From: Streptococcus gallolyticus subsp. gallolyticus DSM 16831 | Lineage (GTDB): Bacteria; Bacillota; Bacilli; Lactobacillales; Streptococcaceae | Length of the DNA: 64,000 nt | Assembly: GCF_002000985.1 (NCBI RefSeq) | Contig: NZ_CP018822.1 | Location: 142,001-206,000, forward strand | Direction: 5' to 3' | Shown here: positions 51,429-63,020 of the stretch, piece by piece | How the letters are laid out: each line of letters begins with the position of its first letter | Position numbering within the stretch: position 1 is the stretch's first letter | Notes under the pieces: generated by a model | The model's input: the letters and a program-made list of their open reading frames with translations, nothing else | What the model was told of the DNA's origin: nothing | The model's database searches: none | Program-made: the position numbers and the translations under genes

Positions 51429-52406
51429 ATGATATTAACACAAGAAAAACGCAGATTACTTGAGAAGCTTAGCCGTGATGGCGTGATTTCTGCTTTGGCA
51501 TTTGACCAACGTGGAGCACTTAAACGCATGATGGCAAACTATCAAACAGAAGAACCAAGTGTTGAACAAATCGAACAATTGAAAGCCTTGGTTTCAGAAG
51601 AATTGACACCGTATGCGTCATCTATTCTTCTTGACCCTGAGTATGGTTTGCCAGCAAGTAAGGTTCGTGATGCGAATGCTGGACTTTTGCTTGCTTATGA
51701 AAAAACAGGTTATGATGCGACAACAACTAGCCGCTTGCCAGATTGCTTGGTCGAATGGTCTGCTAAACGTCTTAAAGAAGAAGGAGCTGATGCAGTGAAA
51801 TTCTTGCTTTATTATGACGTTGATGGTGATGAATACGTTAATCTTCAAAAACAAGCTTATATCGAACGCATTGGTGCCGAATGTAAAGCTGAAGATATGC
51901 CATTCTTCCTTGAAATTTTGACTTATGATGAAAATATCACTGGCAATACAAGCGCAGCATTTGCCAAAGTAAAACCTCACAAAGTTAACGAAGCCATGAA
52001 AGTTTTCTCTGACGACCGCTTTGGTATTGATGTGCTCAAGGTTGAAGTCCCTGTCAACATGAAATATGTTGAAGGTTTTGCGGACGGTGAAGTGGTTTAC
52101 ACTAAAGAAGAAGCTGCTAAAGCTTTCAAAGACCAAGAAGCAGCAAGTCATTTGCCATATATCTATCTTAGCGCAGGTGTTTCAGCAAAACTTTTCCAAG
52201 AAACGTTGGTATTTGCGGCTGAATCAGGTGCTAAATTCAACGGTGTCCTTTGCGGACGTGCTACTTGGGCTGGCTCTGTACAAGTGTATATTGAAGAAGG
52301 CGAAGCCGCAGCGCGTGAATGGCTAAGAACACAAGGACGCAAGAATATCGAAGAACTCAACGCAGTCCTTACCAAAACAGCCAGCTCATGGAGTGAGAAA
52401 GTGTAA
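51429..52406 (+). CDS. lacD: Tagatose-1,6-bisphosphate aldolase
   Basis: A 325-residue class I (Schiff-base) aldolase yielding dihydroxyacetone phosphate and glyceraldehyde 3-phosphate. [14 protein letters not shown] (about residues 18-31), [16 protein letters not shown] (about 122-137), [16 protein letters not shown] with the Schiff-base lysine near residue 205, and [15 protein letters not shown] match LacD. It starts 6 bases after lacC and ends 12 bases before the EIIA gene, within one operon. In some streptococci a LacD paralogue also regulates virulence; nothing in the sequence shows that here. Confidence 0.95.
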   Translation: MILTQEKRRLLEKLSRDGVISALAFDQRGALKRMMANYQTEEPSVEQIEQLKALVSEELTPYASSILLDPEYGLPASKVRDANAGLLLAYEKTGYDATTTSRLPDCLVEWSAKRLKEEGADAVKFLLYYDVDGDEYVNLQKQAYIERIGAECKAEDMPFFLEILTYDENITGNTSAAFAKVKPHKVNEAMKVFSDDRFGIDVLKVEVPVNMKYVEGFADGEVVYTKEEAAKAFKDQEAASHLPYIYLSAGVSAKLFQETLVFAAESGAKFNGVLCGRATWAGSVQVYIEEGEAAAREWLRTQGRKNIEELNAVLTKTASSWSEKV

Positions 52407-52418
52407 GAAGGTGATAAA

Positions 52419-52892
52419 ATGACTCAATTATTTGCAGAAGATACGGTATATATATCTGAACAACAAGATCAAAAAAGTGTTTTTAAAGAAATCGCTCATA
52501 AATTATTTGAAAAAGGTCTTGTAACAGAAGAATACTTGGATAATTTAATTGACAGAGAGGAACATTATCCGACTGCCTTACCGTTAAGTCCAATTGATTC
52601 GAGTCTTCCCAATATTGCTATTCCGCATACAGAAAGTCAGTTTGTAAATGTTACTCGTATTGTTCCAGTTAAACTGGAACATGCGATAACATTTCATAAT
52701 ATGATTTTGCCAGATGAAAAACTAGAGGTTTCATTTTTGTTCATGATTTTAAACAATGAAGAAAAAGAGCAAGCTGGTTTATTGGCAGCAATAATGGATT
52801 TTATTAATAGACAAGATAAGGAAGCATTAATTAAATTCTTTAATTCTGAAAATCCAGAAAGAATTTATCAATTTTTGGAAAATAATTTTTAA
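52419..52892 (+). CDS. gatA: PTS EIIA component, galactitol/fructose-type
   Basis: A 157-residue EIIA of the fructose-mannitol fold (MTQLFAEDTVYISEQQ). The phosphorylated histidine is residue 70 in SLPNIAIPHTES, and LEVSFLFMILNNEEKEQAGLL is the conserved core. It is encoded between lacD and an EIIB of the galactitol family, so this operon uses a Gat-type permease rather than LacEF. AAGGTG lies before the ATG. Confidence 0.9.
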   Translation: MTQLFAEDTVYISEQQDQKSVFKEIAHKLFEKGLVTEEYLDNLIDREEHYPTALPLSPIDSSLPNIAIPHTESQFVNVTRIVPVKLEHAITFHNMILPDEKLEVSFLFMILNNEEKEQAGLLAAIMDFINRQDKEALIKFFNSENPERIYQFLENNF

Positions 52893-52905
52893 GGAGGAAT
52901 TTCTC

Positions 52906-53208
52906 ATGATTAAAATTTTAGCAGCGTGTGGAGCTGGGGTTAACTCAAGTCACCAAATTAAAAATGCTCTAGAAACAGAATTGACTAAACGTGGTTATCA
53001 AGTATCGTGTGATGCTGTTATGATTAAAGATATCAATGAAGAATTGTTATCGCATTATGACATCTTTGCACAAATTTCTAAGACTGATTTAGGCTTTGAT
53101 GTTAAGATTCCAGTTGTCGATGCTGGTGCTATTCTTTATCGTATCCCAGCAATGGCAGAACCTGTTTATAAGAAAATGGAAGACGTTATTAATAGCTTAA
53201 ACAAATAA
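52906..53208 (+). CDS. gatB: PTS EIIB component, galactitol family
   Basis: A 100-residue EIIB starting MIKILAACGAGVNSSHQIKN. The phosphorylated cysteine is residue 8, in the P-loop-like CGAGVNSS. It transfers phosphate from EIIA to the sugar in EIIC. AAGGAGG lies 7 bases before the ATG. Substrate is likely galactose or galactitol, given the galactose-6-phosphate pathway genes before it. Confidence 0.92.
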   Translation: MIKILAACGAGVNSSHQIKNALETELTKRGYQVSCDAVMIKDINEELLSHYDIFAQISKTDLGFDVKIPVVDAGAILYRIPAMAEPVYKKMEDVINSLNK

Positions 53209-53212
53209 ATTA

Positions 53213-53226
53213 AAGCGCTTTCGAAA
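53213..53226 (+). promoter_or_regulatory. cre-like site between EIIB and EIIC genes
   Basis: TTAAAGCGCTTTCG matches 12 of 14 cre positions. Its place inside the operon would make it a road-block site at most. Confidence 0.35.
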
Positions 53227-53243
53227 GAAAGGGAAGAAATGAA

Positions 53244-54644
53244 ATGAATGTAATTATCGACTTTGCAAATACGATTTTCCAACCAATTATTGACCTTGGT
53301 GCCGCTCCGTTAATGACAATCATCTTGACTGTCATTGCCCTCTTCTTTAAAGTGAAATTCACTAAAGCATTAGAAGGTGGTATTAAACTAGGAATTGCCT
53401 TAACAGGTATTAGCGCAATTATCAATATCTTGTCAACGGCATTTTCGGGTGCTATGGCTGACTTTGTTGCCAGAACTGGTTTGGAATTAAATATCACTGA
53501 CGTTGGTTGGGCACCGTTGGCAACTATCACTTGGGGCTCACCTTATACCCTATATTTTTTGATGGTAATGGTCATTGTAAATATCATTATGTTGGTATTG
53601 AATAAAACCAATACGCTTGATGTTGATATTTTCGATATTTGGCATTTATCAATTGTTGGCTTGTTTGCTATTTATAGTGGAGCAAACCTCATGATTGCAA
53701 CGATTTTGGTTATTTTTATCGGTATTTTAAAAATTATCAATTCAGACCTTATGAAACCTACTTTTAATGATTTATTGGGTGCTGGTGATGAAAATCCGAT
53801 GACAACAACTCACATGAACTACATGATGAATCCAATTATTATGGTATTCGATAAAATTTTTGACAAGCTTTTCCCTTGGCTTGATAAATATGACTTCGAT
53901 GCTGCTAAATTAAATGCTAAAATTGGTTTCTGGGGTTCAAAATTTGCAATTGGTATTTATTTAGGAATCTTTGTTGGCTTATTAGCAGGTCAAACACCAA
54001 CAGAAATTGCTTCTTTAGCTTTTACAGCAGCTGTCTGCTTGGAATTGTTCTCATTGATTGGGTCATGGTTTATCGCTTCTGTTGAACCACTTTCTCAAGG
54101 TATTACTGACTTTGCTTCTTCAAAATTACAAGGACGCACATTAAATATTGGTTTGGACTGGCCATTCATTGCAGGTCGTGCAGAAGTATGGGCTGCCGCT
54201 AATATTTTAGCTCCAATTATGTTGTTAGAAGCAATTGTTTTACCAGGAAATAAATTATTGCCACTCGCAGGTATTATTGCGATGGGGGTTACTCCAGCTT
54301 TGCTAGTTGTTACACGTGGTAAATTAATCCGCATGATTGTCATTGGTGCTATTGAGTTACCGCTATTCTTGTGGTCAGGAACATTGATTGCACCATTTAT
54401 CACAGAAACTGCTAAAAATGTGGGTGCCTTCCCAAGTGGTTTAGATACTTCAACCATGATTTCTCATACAACAATGGAAGGACCAATTGAAAAATTCTTG
54501 GCATTCTTTGTTGGTAAAGCTTCAACTGGTGATTTGACTTACGTTCTTTATGCAGCGATTGCTTTAGTTGTTTACACGTTGCTCTTCTTCTGGTATAAAG
54601 GAGAAATGAAAAAACGTAATCAAGCTTATCAAGAAGCCAAATAG
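53244..54644 (+). CDS. gatC: PTS EIIC component, galactitol family
   Basis: A 466-residue membrane permease with about ten hydrophobic segments. The sequence MTTTHMNYMMNPIIMVFDKI and the long amphipathic part with LDKYDFDAAKLNAKIGFWG are typical of GatC permeases. It works with the EIIA and EIIB encoded just before it. AAAGAAAGGGAAG precedes the ATG. A hairpin at 54701-54735 and the epimerase gene follow. Confidence 0.92.
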   Translation: MNVIIDFANTIFQPIIDLGAAPLMTIILTVIALFFKVKFTKALEGGIKLGIALTGISAIINILSTAFSGAMADFVARTGLELNITDVGWAPLATITWGSPYTLYFLMVMVIVNIIMLVLNKTNTLDVDIFDIWHLSIVGLFAIYSGANLMIATILVIFIGILKIINSDLMKPTFNDLLGAGDENPMTTTHMNYMMNPIIMVFDKIFDKLFPWLDKYDFDAAKLNAKIGFWGSKFAIGIYLGIFVGLLAGQTPTEIASLAFTAAVCLELFSLIGSWFIASVEPLSQGITDFASSKLQGRTLNIGLDWPFIAGRAEVWAAANILAPIMLLEAIVLPGNKLLPLAGIIAMGVTPALLVVTRGKLIRMIVIGAIELPLFLWSGTLIAPFITETAKNVGAFPSGLDTSTMISHTTMEGPIEKFLAFFVGKASTGDLTYVLYAAIALVVYTLLFFWYKGEMKKRNQAYQEAK

Positions 54645-54700
54645 TAATACATCTAATCTAACTCACTAAAACTTCTTTTATTATTTTGTTTTTACGCGTG

Positions 54701-54735
54701 ATGAGAATGGCAGTTATGAGGCTGTTCATTCTCAT
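54701..54735 (+). terminator. Hairpin between EIIC and the epimerase gene
   Basis: ATGAGAATGGCAG / CTG..CATTCTCAT stem followed by TTTTATTT. It could end most transcripts before the epimerase gene, 18 bases downstream. Confidence 0.6.
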
Positions 54736-54753
54736 TTTATTTAGGAGAAAATA

Positions 54754-55650
54754 ATGGTTATTGAATTAAAAAATGATTTCTTAACAGTTCAGTTTAAGGA
54801 ATTTGGTGGCGCTTTGTCATCCATAAAAGATAAAGACGGCGTCGAATATTTGTGGCAAGGAAATCCAGAGTATTGGAGTTCACAAGCACCAGTATTATTT
54901 CCGATTTGTGGGAGCTTACGTGATGATGAAGCTATTTATCGTCCTAGTAGCCGTCCCCATTTTACAGGTGTGATACCGCGACATGGTTTGGTGCGTAAGA
55001 AGACTTTTACTTATGAACCATTATCTGAAAATAGCCTTGCTTTTTCAATCACCCCTGATGCGGAAATGTTGGCAAATTATCCTTATGATTTTGAGTTGAA
55101 AATCATTTACACTTTGATTGGAAAGACGATTAAAACAAGTTACCAAGTGACCAATCGCGAGACAGAAAAGGTCATGCCTTACTTTATTGGTGGGCACCCT
55201 GGGTTTAATTGCCCATTGCTTGCTGATGAGTGTTATGAAGATTATTATCTCGAATTTGAAAAAGAGGAAACTTGTACTGTTCCAGAATCTTTTCCAGAAA
55301 CAGGGCTTCTTGATGTGAATAAGCGTACGCCATTTTTAGAAAAGCAAAACATTCTAAATTTGGATTATGCTTTGTTTGCCAAAGATGCCATTACTTTGGA
55401 TAAATTAGCTTCACGCAGCGTTTCGTTGAAATCTCATAAACACGATAAAGGATTGCGTTTGGATTTTGAAGATTTTCCAAATTTGATTTTATGGTCAACC
55501 GTCAATAAGAGCCCTTTTATTGCTCTAGAGCCGTGGAGTGGCTTGTCAACGTCGCTTGATGAAAGTGATATTTTAGAAGATAAACGTCAAGTAACTTTTG
55601 TAGCGAGTGGCGAAACGAGTAAAAAATCCTTTGATATTACGATTTTTTGA
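54754..55650 (+). CDS. lacX: Aldose 1-epimerase family protein, LacX-like
   Basis: A 298-residue protein of the mutarotase-like fold. It starts MVIELKNDFLTVQFKEFGG and has the RHGLVRKKTF histidine motif (about residues 74-83) and the FIGGHPGFNCP histidine motif (about 143-153), which fit the LacX/YihR branch rather than canonical GalM. It probably anomerises galactose or a phosphorylated sugar for the tagatose pathway. TTAGGAG lies before the ATG. It is the last gene of the lacABCD-PTS unit. Confidence 0.85.
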   Translation: MVIELKNDFLTVQFKEFGGALSSIKDKDGVEYLWQGNPEYWSSQAPVLFPICGSLRDDEAIYRPSSRPHFTGVIPRHGLVRKKTFTYEPLSENSLAFSITPDAEMLANYPYDFELKIIYTLIGKTIKTSYQVTNRETEKVMPYFIGGHPGFNCPLLADECYEDYYLEFEKEETCTVPESFPETGLLDVNKRTPFLEKQNILNLDYALFAKDAITLDKLASRSVSLKSHKHDKGLRLDFEDFPNLILWSTVNKSPFIALEPWSGLSTSLDESDILEDKRQVTFVASGETSKKSFDITIF

Positions 55651-55697
55651 ATTTGTTTAAAATAAACAAAAAAAATCAAAAAAATACAAAGAAAGGG

Positions 55698-55726
55698 TTT
55701 ACAAAATTAAAATTGTGTGTTATATT
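55698..55726 (+). promoter_or_regulatory. Promoter of the lacTGFE unit
   Basis: TTTACA at 55698-55703, a 17-base spacer and TATATT at 55721-55726, upstream of an antiterminator target. Confidence 0.75.
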
Positions 55727-55749
55727 ATAACCGTAGAAATTAATAGAGT

Positions 55750-55823
55750 GGATTGTAACTAAGACATTAGGCAAGACCGCAAATGACCTAGAAGGGAGGA
55801 TTCTAGTTTGTTTGTGGTTTTTT
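55750..55823 (+). promoter_or_regulatory. RAT antiterminator site with overlapping terminator
   Basis: GGATTGTAACTAAGACATTA and GGCAAGACC (55750-55778) match the ribonucleic antiterminator of the BglG/LicT/LacT family. It overlaps the left arm of a terminator: ACCGCAA (55776-55782) pairs with TTGTGGT (55811-55817), then six T; an inner CTAGAA/TTCTAG stem lies within. LacT bound to the RAT would prevent the terminator and allow its own operon to be read. Confidence 0.85.
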
Positions 55824-55854
55824 ATTTGTCTAGGAACCACGTGAGGAGAGTAGA

Positions 55855-58102
<2,248 letters not shown>

Positions 58103-58114
58103 GGGATTTAGAAA

Positions 58115-58426
58115 ATGGATAAAAAAGAATTACAAATGTTAGGTTTTGAAATTGTGGCTTACTCAGGTGATGCAAGAAGCACACTTCTTCAATTGCTTAA
58201 GGAAGTTCGCTCTGGCAACTTTGATAATGTTGATAAAGCGATTAAAGATGCTGACGAAAATTTGGCTAAAGCTCACAATGCGCAAACACAATTGTTAGCA
58301 CAAGAAGCAGGCGGTGAAGATTTGGAACTTGGTTTCATCTTTGTTCACGGTCAAGACCACTTGATGACAACCTTGTTGCTACGTGACCTCATTACGGATT
58401 TTATTGAATTATATAAAAATCGCTAA
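58115..58426 (+). CDS. lacF: PTS EIIA component, lactose specific
   Basis: A 103-residue helical EIIA (MDKKELQMLGFEIVAYSGD) with the phosphorylated histidine in FIFVHGQDHLMTTLL (about residues 74-88). It donates phosphate to the EIIB domain of LacE. It starts 12 bases after lacG. Its natural partner lacE lies 241 bases downstream beyond a hairpin element and is frameshifted as read. Confidence 0.93.
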   Translation: MDKKELQMLGFEIVAYSGDARSTLLQLLKEVRSGNFDNVDKAIKDADENLAKAHNAQTQLLAQEAGGEDLELGFIFVHGQDHLMTTLLLRDLITDFIELYKNR

Positions 58427-58451
58427 TTTTTGAAAAAAGAAAGGACGGAAC

Positions 58452-58647
58452 ATGGCTTGGTAAAAGCTTACACTCTTTGAAAATCAAATGCAGGCGTTGT
58501 TGACTTGATTTGATGAACTTCAGTTTAATCTGCATCAGCGTCGCCTAGCCTGACTTTGATTTTCAGTGAGTATCCTTATTCTCAATAGTCATTTCTGACA
58601 GGTCTTGCTTACCCTTAAGACGTATTAGAGATGACTAGCCAAGCCTA
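58452..58647. repeat. Hairpin-forming intergenic element between lacF and lacE (MITE-like)
   Basis: The ends GGCTTGG (58453-58459) and CCAAGCC (58640-58646) are inverted, and nested pairs lie inside: TGAAAATCAAA..GCAGGCG with CGCCT..TTTGATTTTCA, and AGTCATTTCT with AGAGATGACT. No coding frame is present. The closing part resembles repeats spread in pneumococcus and relatives (ACTCTTTGAAAATC, CAGCGTCGCCT). It lies inside an operon that is otherwise tightly packed. Confidence 0.75.
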
Positions 58648-58667
58648 GGTTCTTAGGGAGTTGTATC

Positions 58668-60340
58668 ATGAACAAACTCATTCAACAAATTGAAAAAGGG
58701 AAACCTTTTTTTGAAAAAGTTTCTCGTAACATTTATTTAGGTGCCATTCGTGATGGTTTCCTTGCGGCAATGCCAGCGATTCTCTTTTCTAGTATCTTTA
58801 TCTTGATTGCATCGATTCCAGATGTGTTCGGAGTGACTTTACCAGAAGATTTTTCAAACTGGCTTTGGAAGATTTATAACTACTCAATGGGTGTCGTTGC
58901 GCTTCTGGTTTCAGCAACAACTGCACGTTGCTTGGCAGAATCTGTAAGATGCCAGGTAATAAGAAAATCAATGCGGTTTCTGTTATGCTTGCCTCAATTG
59001 TCAGCTTCTTGATGTTGAGTGCTGATGAGCTTGATGGTGGTCTTGCTAGTGGTTATATGGGGACAAAAGGTATCCTCGCAGCCTTTGTAGCAGCCTTTAT
59101 CACTGTTAATGTTTACAAATTCTGTGTTATTCGTGACATCACTATCAAGATGCCAAAAGAAGTACCAGGAACGATTTCGCAAACATTCCGTGATATCTTC
59201 CCATTCTCATTTGCCGTATTTGCAGCTGTTATCATTGATACTATCATTCGTTATTTCTTTGGCACATCATTTGCAGAAGCTGTTATTACACTTCTTCAAC
59301 CATTGTTTACAGCAGCAGACGGTTATCTTGGAATTGCTATTATCTGGGGTGCTATGGCGCTCTTCTGGTTCGTTGGTGTGCATGGTCCGTCAATCGTAGA
59401 GCCAGCTATCGCAGCTATTATCTATGCTAATGTTGAAACGAACCTTCAATTATTCAAAGCTGGTGAACATGCTTCAAACGTTTTGACTGTTGGTCTTGGT
59501 AACTTCGTTGGTACTATGGGTGGTACTGGTGCAACACTTGTCGTTCCATACCTCTTCTTGCTATTTGCCAAATCAAAACAATTGAAAGCTGTTGGTAAAG
59601 CTTCATTTATCCCAGTTAGCTTCGCCGTTAACGAACCTTTGCTTTTTGCAACACCAATTATTCTTAACCCTTATTTCTTTGTTCCATTCCTTTTGGCACC
59701 AATTGCCAACGTTTGGATTTTCAAATTCTTTGTTGATGTACTTCAGATGAACAGCTTCATGTACGTTCTTCCTTGGGCAACACCAGCGCCAATCGGACTT
59801 ATTCTTGGTACAGGCGTTAGCCTTCTAGCTGTTGTTCTTGTCCTTGTTTTAATCGTTGTTGATGCGATTATCTACTTCCCATTCATTAAAGCTTATGACG
59901 CATCACTTCTTGAAGAAGAAGCTGAAATTGCTGCGCAAGAAACTGCTGCTGAAAGTGTAACTCCAGTAAAAGCAGTAGCTGAAAAAGTTGTTGAGGAAAA
60001 ACCAGCTGTTAAAGTTACAACTGACAAACCAATCAACGTTTTGGTCCTTTGTGCTGGTGCTGGTACAAGTGCTATGCTTGCTAATGCTCTTACTGAAGGT
60101 GCCGCTGCCACAGGTGCAAACATCACAGCGTCAGCAGGTGCTTACGGTTCACATTATGAGATTATGAAAGATTTTGACATGATTGTGCTTGCTCCGCAAG
60201 TTAACTCATTCTACGAAGATATTAAGAAAGATACTGACGCGCTTGGTATCAAGTTAGCAGCTACAAAAGGTGCTGAATACATTAAATTAACACGTGACCC
60301 AGAAGGTGCCGTAGCCTTCGTAATGTCTTATTTTGCCTAA
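58668..60340 (+). pseudogene. lacE: PTS EIICB lactose permease, frameshifted
   Basis: The first frame runs from the ATG at 58668 ([20 protein letters not shown]) to TCT-GT at 58941-58945 and then into a stop at 59012. The rest ([17 protein letters not shown] to the end) continues in another frame from 58946. LacE normally reads SVNRK-like at this point, so seven bases, or at least one, are missing. The second part holds the remaining EIIC segments, an Ala/Glu/Val-rich linker and a complete EIIB with its cysteine in NVLVLCAGAGTSAML. Joined, it would be about 556 residues, close to normal. Apart from this one site nothing looks degraded, so a recent mutation or a sequencing error are both possible. 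No slippery heptamer is seen at the site. Confidence 0.88.
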
Positions 60341-60370
60341 CCTATTCTGGAAAAGCTAGGGAGAAAGATT

Positions 60371-61981
60371 ATGAAAATACTAAAAAAGATTTTTTTGACG
60401 ACTGTTGCACTTATTGGTCTTGCTGCACTTGGAACTACCGTGACTAAAGCAGATGAGTTCATCAACGGAGCTGATATTTCGATTCTTGATGAAATGGAAC
60501 AAAGCGGAGCGATTTACAAGAGTAATGGTACTCAAAAAGATCCGCTGACCATTCTGAAAGAAAATGGTGTTAACTACGTTCGTTTGCGACTCTGGGTTGA
60601 CCCCTATGATGCAAATGGCAATGCTTACGGCGCAGGAACCAATGACTTAAACAGAACACTCAAATTAGCCAAACGTGCTAAAGATAAAGGCTTGAAAGTC
60701 TTACTCGATTTTCATTACAGCGATTTCTGGGTTGACCCTGGAAAACAAAATCTTCCCAAAGCTTGGCAGAATCAATCCTTTGAACAATTAAATTCAACAG
60801 TGTATTCTTACACGGCTGATGTCCTTAATCAGATGAAATCACAAGGCATTTACCCTGATATGGTGCAAATCGGAAACGAATTAAACAGCGGTATGCTTTG
60901 GCCTTACGGGAAAAGCTGGGGTGGTGATGGTCAAGAATTCACTCGCCTAGCAACTTTCTTAAAATCTGGTGTTCAAGCTGTGAAAGATACGCAGACAAGT
61001 AATACACCTATCATGCTCCATTTAGCAGACGGTGGTGACAAAGCAGCTTTCCAATGGTGGCTTGATGAAATTACCAATCAATCCGTTGATTTTGATATTG
61101 TCGGCATTTCCTATTACCCATATTGGCATGGCACATTAGCAGAACTCTCTGAAAATATGGATAATATCAGCGAACGTTATAACAAAAAAGTTGTTGTGGT
61201 TGAAACAGCTTATGCAAATACCCTTGATAATGCTGACCAGAAAACAAATGCCTTTACGGCAACAGAAGAGACTGCTGGTGGTTACAAAGCTAGCCAAGAT
61301 GGTCAGTATGAATTTTTGACAGACTTGGTTGATAAAATTAAAGACGTCAAAAATAACAACGGTCTCGGTTTCTTCTATTGGGAACCACTCTGGTATAACG
61401 GCAATGTCTCATGGGCAACACAAGCAGGTATGTCATATCTTGGTGTTTCAGATGTAACGGGTAATGAATGGGAAAATCAAGCGGTCTTTGATTTCTCAGG
61501 GAATGCTCTACGCGCCGTCAAAGCCTTTAATTACGCTAACCTAACAAACGTTGTTGCTAATAACAGTTTTGAATGGGACGGTTATACCGAAACCCCATCT
61601 TCTTGGAACAAATGGACCAACAGTCAAAATGCAGGTATCAAGACAGAAGTTTACGACGATACACGTTACAAGCTCACTTTCTGGTCAGACACAGCTTTTG
61701 AAAGTTCCATTTATCAAACGATTAGCAACCTCAGCTCAGGTACTTACAAATTAAGTATTGATGCTATGGGCGACACTAGCCTTGAGACTGCTCAGCTTTA
61801 TATCAAAAACTATGGCGGCAGTGAGCAAAACATCTCCCTTAAAGACTCTAGCACATGGAAAACGTACACGATTGATAACATCCAAATCACAAACGGACAA
61901 TGTGAAATCGGCATTTACGTCAATGCCTCTGCTAACAAATGGTTAAACATCGATAACGTCAGACTTGTTAAAGTCGATTAG
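60371..61981 (+). CDS. Secreted GH53 endo-beta-1,4-galactanase
   Basis: A 536-residue exported enzyme. The signal peptide (MKILKKIFLTTVALIGLAAL) ends near TKA at residue 27. The GH53 barrel (about 31-390) starts FINGADISILDEMEQSG, has the acid/base glutamate in QIGNELNSGMLWP (about 169) and the nucleophile in VVVETAYANT (about 278). A C-terminal beta-sandwich from about 395 (VVANNSFEWDGYTETPSSW) looks like a carbohydrate-binding module. No LPxTG is present. It follows lacE by 30 bases in the lacTGFE unit. Beta-1,4-galacto-oligosaccharides made outside could be taken up by the lactose PTS and split by LacG, which links pectic galactan to this operon. Confidence 0.92.
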   Translation: MKILKKIFLTTVALIGLAALGTTVTKADEFINGADISILDEMEQSGAIYKSNGTQKDPLTILKENGVNYVRLRLWVDPYDANGNAYGAGTNDLNRTLKLAKRAKDKGLKVLLDFHYSDFWVDPGKQNLPKAWQNQSFEQLNSTVYSYTADVLNQMKSQGIYPDMVQIGNELNSGMLWPYGKSWGGDGQEFTRLATFLKSGVQAVKDTQTSNTPIMLHLADGGDKAAFQWWLDEITNQSVDFDIVGISYYPYWHGTLAELSENMDNISERYNKKVVVVETAYANTLDNADQKTNAFTATEETAGGYKASQDGQYEFLTDLVDKIKDVKNNNGLGFFYWEPLWYNGNVSWATQAGMSYLGVSDVTGNEWENQAVFDFSGNALRAVKAFNYANLTNVVANNSFEWDGYTETPSSWNKWTNSQNAGIKTEVYDDTRYKLTFWSDTAFESSIYQTISNLSSGTYKLSIDAMGDTSLETAQLYIKNYGGSEQNISLKDSSTWKTYTIDNIQITNGQCEIGIYVNASANKWLNIDNVRLVKVD

Positions 61982-61998
61982 TTATACATTTCATTTCA

Positions 61999-62028
61999 CC
62001 CCCAAGAGCTTAGTCTCTTGGGGGATTT
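61999..62028 (+). terminator. Terminator of the lacTGFE-galactanase unit
   Basis: CCCCCAAGAG / CTCTTGGGGG strong stem with ATTTT. Confidence 0.8.
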
Positions 62029-62040
62029 TGGGTGTTGTAA

Positions 62041-62075
62041 AAAAACGTTAGGTAAGAAAATCCTAACGCTTTTTG
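62041..62075 (-). terminator. Terminator of the AraC-type gene
   Basis: On the minus strand AGCGTTAGGA / CCTAACGT with a T run after it, abutting the stop codon of the regulator gene. Confidence 0.75.
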
Positions 62076-62076
62076 C

Positions 62077-62910
62077 TTAATTTTTTAGTGTTTTGCGGTA
62101 ATTGCTTGGGCTTTGGTTGAAGTATTTTTTGAAGGCTTTGCTGAATGTGAGACCATCTGTGAAGCCTACGGCGCTTGCGACTTCTGAGATATGAAAAGTA
62201 GTGTTGGTAAGTAAATCAGCACTTTTTTCCATGCGGACTTGGATGATATAATCTTTGATCGAATAGCCAGTTTCTTCTTTGAAAATCTTGTAGAGGTAGC
62301 TGCGGTTGAGATTGAGTTTATCAGCAATTTCTCCCACTTTTAAAGAAGTTCCATATTGTGAGTGAATTATTTTTTTAGTTTGTCTAATATAATTTTGAAT
62401 AAGAATACTACCATCAGAAATTGCTTTACTGGGAGATTCTTCTATTAGGTAAGCAAGTAGTTTGTAAAGTTCAGCAATCAGTTGGAGTTCAGTCACGTCA
62501 TCAAGTTTTTGATCGCGAAATTGAGTTAATTTGACGATTTGATCAAGAACCCTGGACTTAAGTGTTGAATGGCAGAAGTATTGCTCTAGTAGCTGAGTTT
62601 TACTTAAAATACTTTCAGCCTTTGAACCGCTAAATCCGACCCAGAGATATGTCCAAGGATGTTCTTTATCAGCTTGATAAAAGGTCACTTTTCCTTTGGG
62701 AAGGATAAACATATCACCAACACCAAGTTCAGTGGTTTGGCCATCAATAGTAAATTTTCCTTTACCATCAACAATAAAATGCAGAACAAAATTATCACGA
62801 ATAGTTGGACCAAAAGAGTAGTTTTTGTCACAAATTTCAGCCCCGTAGTGGTCAACATTTAGATCAAAATTATTGGTATCAAATTCGTTATAGGTATTTA
62901 GAACGTTCAA
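62077..62910 (-). CDS. AraC family transcriptional regulator (MsmR/RafR-like)
   Basis: A 277-residue regulator with an N-terminal cupin sugar-sensing domain (about residues 15-95; FVLHFIVDGKGKFTIDGQ) and a C-terminal pair of helix-turn-helix motifs (LKVGEIADKLNLNRSYLYKIFKEE and HISEVASAVGFTDGLTFSKAFKKYF). It is divergent from a GH36 alpha-galactosidase gene, the layout of the raffinose/multiple sugar metabolism (msm/raf) system, where MsmR activates aga and the transporter in response to melibiose-type sugars. The downstream transporter genes would lie beyond the window. Confidence 0.88.
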   Translation of the reverse strand: MNVLNTYNEFDTNNFDLNVDHYGAEICDKNYSFGPTIRDNFVLHFIVDGKGKFTIDGQTTELGVGDMFILPKGKVTFYQADKEHPWTYLWVGFSGSKAESILSKTQLLEQYFCHSTLKSRVLDQIVKLTQFRDQKLDDVTELQLIAELYKLLAYLIEESPSKAISDGSILIQNYIRQTKKIIHSQYGTSLKVGEIADKLNLNRSYLYKIFKEETGYSIKDYIIQVRMEKSADLLTNTTFHISEVASAVGFTDGLTFSKAFKKYFNQSPSNYRKTLKN

Positions 62911-63020
62911 ACTATCATCTCCTCTATAAGCAACATTTTACCATATTTGTCCAACATCCTACCATTCAACAAGGGGTAATTTAGTGGTAAAATTTTAGTA
63001 AAAATAGAGGAGGAAAACTT

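Noticed and set aside
58941..58950. Programmed ribosomal frameshift in lacE
   Set aside because: No slippery heptamer or stimulating structure is seen, and residues normally present in LacE are missing, which fits a deletion.
58928..60340. Separate complete EIIC gene starting at the TTG at 58928
   Set aside because: It lacks the first membrane segments and has no ribosome-binding site; the upstream frame supplies exactly the missing N-terminus, so this is one frameshifted lacE.
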